A model generated the notes under the pieces. It was not told the DNA's origin. It ran no database searches and saw nothing but the letters and a program-made list of their open reading frames with translations. The translations under genes and the position numbers were made by a program. DNA of 64,000 nt from Methylovorus mays (lineage in GTDB: Bacteria; Pseudomonadota; Gammaproteobacteria; Burkholderiales; Methylophilaceae): positions 186,001 through 250,000 of the forward strand of contig NZ_JAJAVG010000008.1 in the NCBI RefSeq assembly GCF_020531915.1, read 5' to 3'. Below are positions 61,837 to 64,000 of the stretch, piece by piece (within the stretch, counting starts at the first letter, position 1; every line of letters begins with the position of its first letter).

Positions 61837-64000
61837 ATGCAGTTCAAAAGCCTACAAAGCCGCATGGCGGTGATCTTCCTCACGCTCATTCTCGCCATTC
61901 AGATCGCGGGGTTCCTGGCGATCAAATACAGTATCAACAAGAACTCGCGTGCCGCCGTCAATGAGCAGCTGGAAATTGGCGAACGGGTGTTCCTGAATCT
62001 GCTCAAGCAAAACGGGGACAGCCTGAGCCAGGGCGCCAGGATACTGGCGAGTGATTTCGGCTTCCGGCAGGCGATTGCCAGCATGGATTACGAAACCATC
62101 CTCTCCGCGCTCAGCAATCACCAATCCCGCATCGACGCCGATATTGCCATGTTCGAATCCGCGGCCACAGGCAACCTCACTATCTCGGGCAAGATATCCC
62201 ATCTTGAAGCAAGCCCGATCGTCGACAAGCTGATTCAGGATAGCCAGCAGAACGGCTATGCGCAAAGCTTCGCCATTTTCAATCACCAGCCTTATCAGCT
62301 GGTTGCCGTGCCGGTAAAAGCACCCCTGACCATAGGCTGGATTATCATGGGTTTCCAGATTGACGATACCCTGGCCCAGAATTTACACAAACTGAGCAAC
62401 CTGGACGTCACCTTCATCAGTCGCTCCAATGGCAGCGGCTGGAGCTCCATGGCATCCACGCTCAGCATGTCCCTCACCGAAAAGCTGCTCGACAAAGCCT
62501 CGACCAGCCGACTGACCGAACTCAGCATGGGCAATGCCGAGTACGGCACGCGCTATGTCTCCATCATGGAGCATGGAGACGAATCCCTGGTGGCTATCCT
62601 GCAGCGCTCAATTGATGAAGCCACGGCGCCCTACCTGGCATTGCAGCGCAACCTGCTGCTGCTCACCATGCTGGGCGCACTGGTGTTCGCCTTTGTCATT
62701 TTTTATGTTTCCCGACGCATCAGCCAGCCGATTACCGAGCTGGCCGATACCGCCAGAAAGCTGGAAGAGGGCAATTTTTCCATACGCCTCAGCAGCAGTC
62801 GTGAAGATGAGCTTGGCAAGCTCAGCCGCGCCTTTGGCAGCATGGTAGATGCGATTGCCAGCCGCGAGCAAAGCATCACCCGTCTGGCTTACTGGGATGA
62901 ACTGACCGGTTTGCCCAATCGCGCTTCGTTCCTGCGCGAGCTGGGGCTAGCGCTGCAACAGGCACAGGAGCAGCAAGAGCATCTGGCGGTGCTGGTGATG
63001 AACCTGAACCACTTCAAGCAGATCAACAAGGTACTTGGGCATACCGCGGCAGATGACTTGCTGAAAGGCGTGGCGCAGCGCCTGCAAAGCTCTATCCGTC
63101 AAGAGTCGGATCTGGTGGCGCGGCTGGGCGGGGATGAGTTTGCCCTGCTATTGCCGAGAACCAGCCTGGAAAACGCCATGCACGTCGCCAATATGCTGCT
63201 GCAAAAACTGGAAACCCCCATCAGCATCGCCGACCAGTCGGTCGATATCAGCATGGGCATTGGTGTAGCCAGTTATCCTGAACATGCCAGCTCGCAGGAA
63301 AAACTGCTGGGCAATGCCGAGATGGCCATGCATGTTGCCAAGGCCAAGCAGTCCGGCGCCGTGCTGTTTGATCCGGCATTTGATATCAGCAGCCAGGGCA
63401 ATTTATCGCTCGCCTCGGAATTACGGCAGGCCATTGCCATGAATGAGCTGGCGTTATATGTGCAACCCAAGATAGACCTGCAAAATGGCAAGGTCAGTGC
63501 GGTAGAAGCGCTGATCCGCTGGCGGCATCCGCAAAAAGGCCTGATGTTCCCCGATCAGTTCATTCCATTTGCCGAACAGTCTGGCCTGATTTCGCTTATC
63601 AGCCTTTGGGTGCTGGCCGAAGCGGTCAGGGTGGAAGTAGCGTGGCGCAAACTCGGTATTGACGCGCCGATTGCGGTGAATCTCTCAACCCGCGACCTGA
63701 TTGATCAGGATTTGCCGCACAAGATTCTGAGCTTGCATCAGGATGCGGGGCTGGTACTCGGGGGCATGACGCTGGAAATCACCGAAAGCAGCATGATGGA
63801 TGATCCACAACGTGCACAGCACACGCTGGAGCGCCTGGCGGACATGGGGCTGCAACTGTCGATTGACGATTTCGGCACCGGCTATTCATCGCTGGCCTAT
63901 CTCAAGCGCCTGCCGGTGAGTGAGCTGAAGATCGACAAATCGTTTGTGCTGAAAATGGAAGAAGACGAAAGCGATCGCAAGATAGTCCGCTCGACCATAG
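61837..64000 (+). CDS. Membrane GGDEF/EAL sensor protein, 3' end outside window
   Basis: 721 residues visible. Two membrane helices (about 10-30 and 275-295) enclose a periplasmic sensor domain of about 245 residues. A HAMP linker (RRISQPITELADTARKLEEG), a GGDEF domain with intact RLGGDEFALL, and an EAL domain with VEALIRW and DDFGTGYSSLAYLKRL follow. The C-terminal EAL end is cut by the window edge. It can both make and break c-di-GMP. It starts 14 bp after the cupredoxin gene, so it probably shares the operon with the globin and cupredoxin. Confidence 0.92.
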   Translation, partial: MQFKSLQSRMAVIFLTLILAIQIAGFLAIKYSINKNSRAAVNEQLEIGERVFLNLLKQNGDSLSQGARILASDFGFRQAIASMDYETILSALSNHQSRIDADIAMFESAATGNLTISGKISHLEASPIVDKLIQDSQQNGYAQSFAIFNHQPYQLVAVPVKAPLTIGWIIMGFQIDDTLAQNLHKLSNLDVTFISRSNGSGWSSMASTLSMSLTEKLLDKASTSRLTELSMGNAEYGTRYVSIMEHGDESLVAILQRSIDEATAPYLALQRNLLLLTMLGALVFAFVIFYVSRRISQPITELADTARKLEEGNFSIRLSSSREDELGKLSRAFGSMVDAIASREQSITRLAYWDELTGLPNRASFLRELGLALQQAQEQQEHLAVLVMNLNHFKQINKVLGHTAADDLLKGVAQRLQSSIRQESDLVARLGGDEFALLLPRTSLENAMHVANMLLQKLETPISIADQSVDISMGIGVASYPEHASSQEKLLGNAEMAMHVAKAKQSGAVLFDPAFDISSQGNLSLASELRQAIAMNELALYVQPKIDLQNGKVSAVEALIRWRHPQKGLMFPDQFIPFAEQSGLISLISLWVLAEAVRVEVAWRKLGIDAPIAVNLSTRDLIDQDLPHKILSLHQDAGLVLGGMTLEITESSMMDDPQRAQHTLERLADMGLQLSIDDFGTGYSSLAYLKRLPVSELKIDKSFVLKMEEDESDRKIVRSTI

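Overview
The window looks like chromosomal DNA of a betaproteobacterium, probably a methylotroph of the Methylophilaceae. Supporting signs are a very long flavin/Fe-S oxidoreductase (DUF3683 type), a DUF3034 protein next to a methylamine-utilisation-like cupredoxin, an ornithine-lipid gene pair, gene order around tsaB-rimI-udg, and moderate-GC housekeeping genes. This is inferred from gene content; no rRNA or species marker is present.

Layout. (1) 1-10,917: core genes. These are a flavin oxidoreductase cut by the window edge, a TlpA-like thioredoxin with hemJ, a divergent SRPBCC/TetR pair with a perfect operator palindrome, a PfkB kinase, a glycine-zipper lipoprotein, olsB-olsA (ornithine lipid synthesis), apaH (overlapping olsA tail to tail) and a tandem cytochrome c5. 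(2) 11,032-25,324: a 14.3-kb genomic island in the 3' part of tRNA-Arg(CCG), flanked by perfect 48-bp direct repeats, with a tyrosine integrase at the right end. It carries a partial conjugation operon (VirD4/TraD-like, Replic_Relax-like, VirB5-like, VirB6-like), a 1-kb hairpin-dense region that looks like a large structured RNA, two integron-type gene cassettes with attC-like sites but no integron integrase, an AlpA-like/replication-like gene pair, two membrane proteins of unknown function, and a TIR-like plus caspase-like operon (resembling type IV Thoeris anti-phage defence) that ends in two tiny proline-rich ORFs. (3) 25,357-34,787: a sulfatase-fold membrane enzyme, dsbD, and a tight operon TlpA - DUF4266 - DUF3570 - ApbE - RTX protein that looks like an envelope redox/flavinylation system. 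The RTX gene holds a recent 553-bp in-frame duplication. (4) 35,150-64,000: mostly housekeeping genes. These are alkB, tRNA-Leu(CAA), queA, a lytic transglycosylase, proS, a lemA/TPM operon, udg-rimI-tsaB, arfB, a run of small DUF genes, groSL with a sigma-32 type promoter, a LysR regulator, a DinG helicase, a 2H phosphoesterase, the Anbu proteasome homologue, an aldo/keto reductase, and a final block (DUF3034, truncated-haemoglobin lipoprotein, cupredoxin, GGDEF/EAL sensor) cut by the right edge.

The most notable material is inside the island: the structured-RNA candidate at 16,399-17,365, whose two diverged copies keep their hairpins through U-G wobbles of one polarity; the TIR/caspase operon with its paralogous microproteins; and the orphan integron cassettes. 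No searches were run. Family names rest on reading the translated sequences and on recognised motifs.
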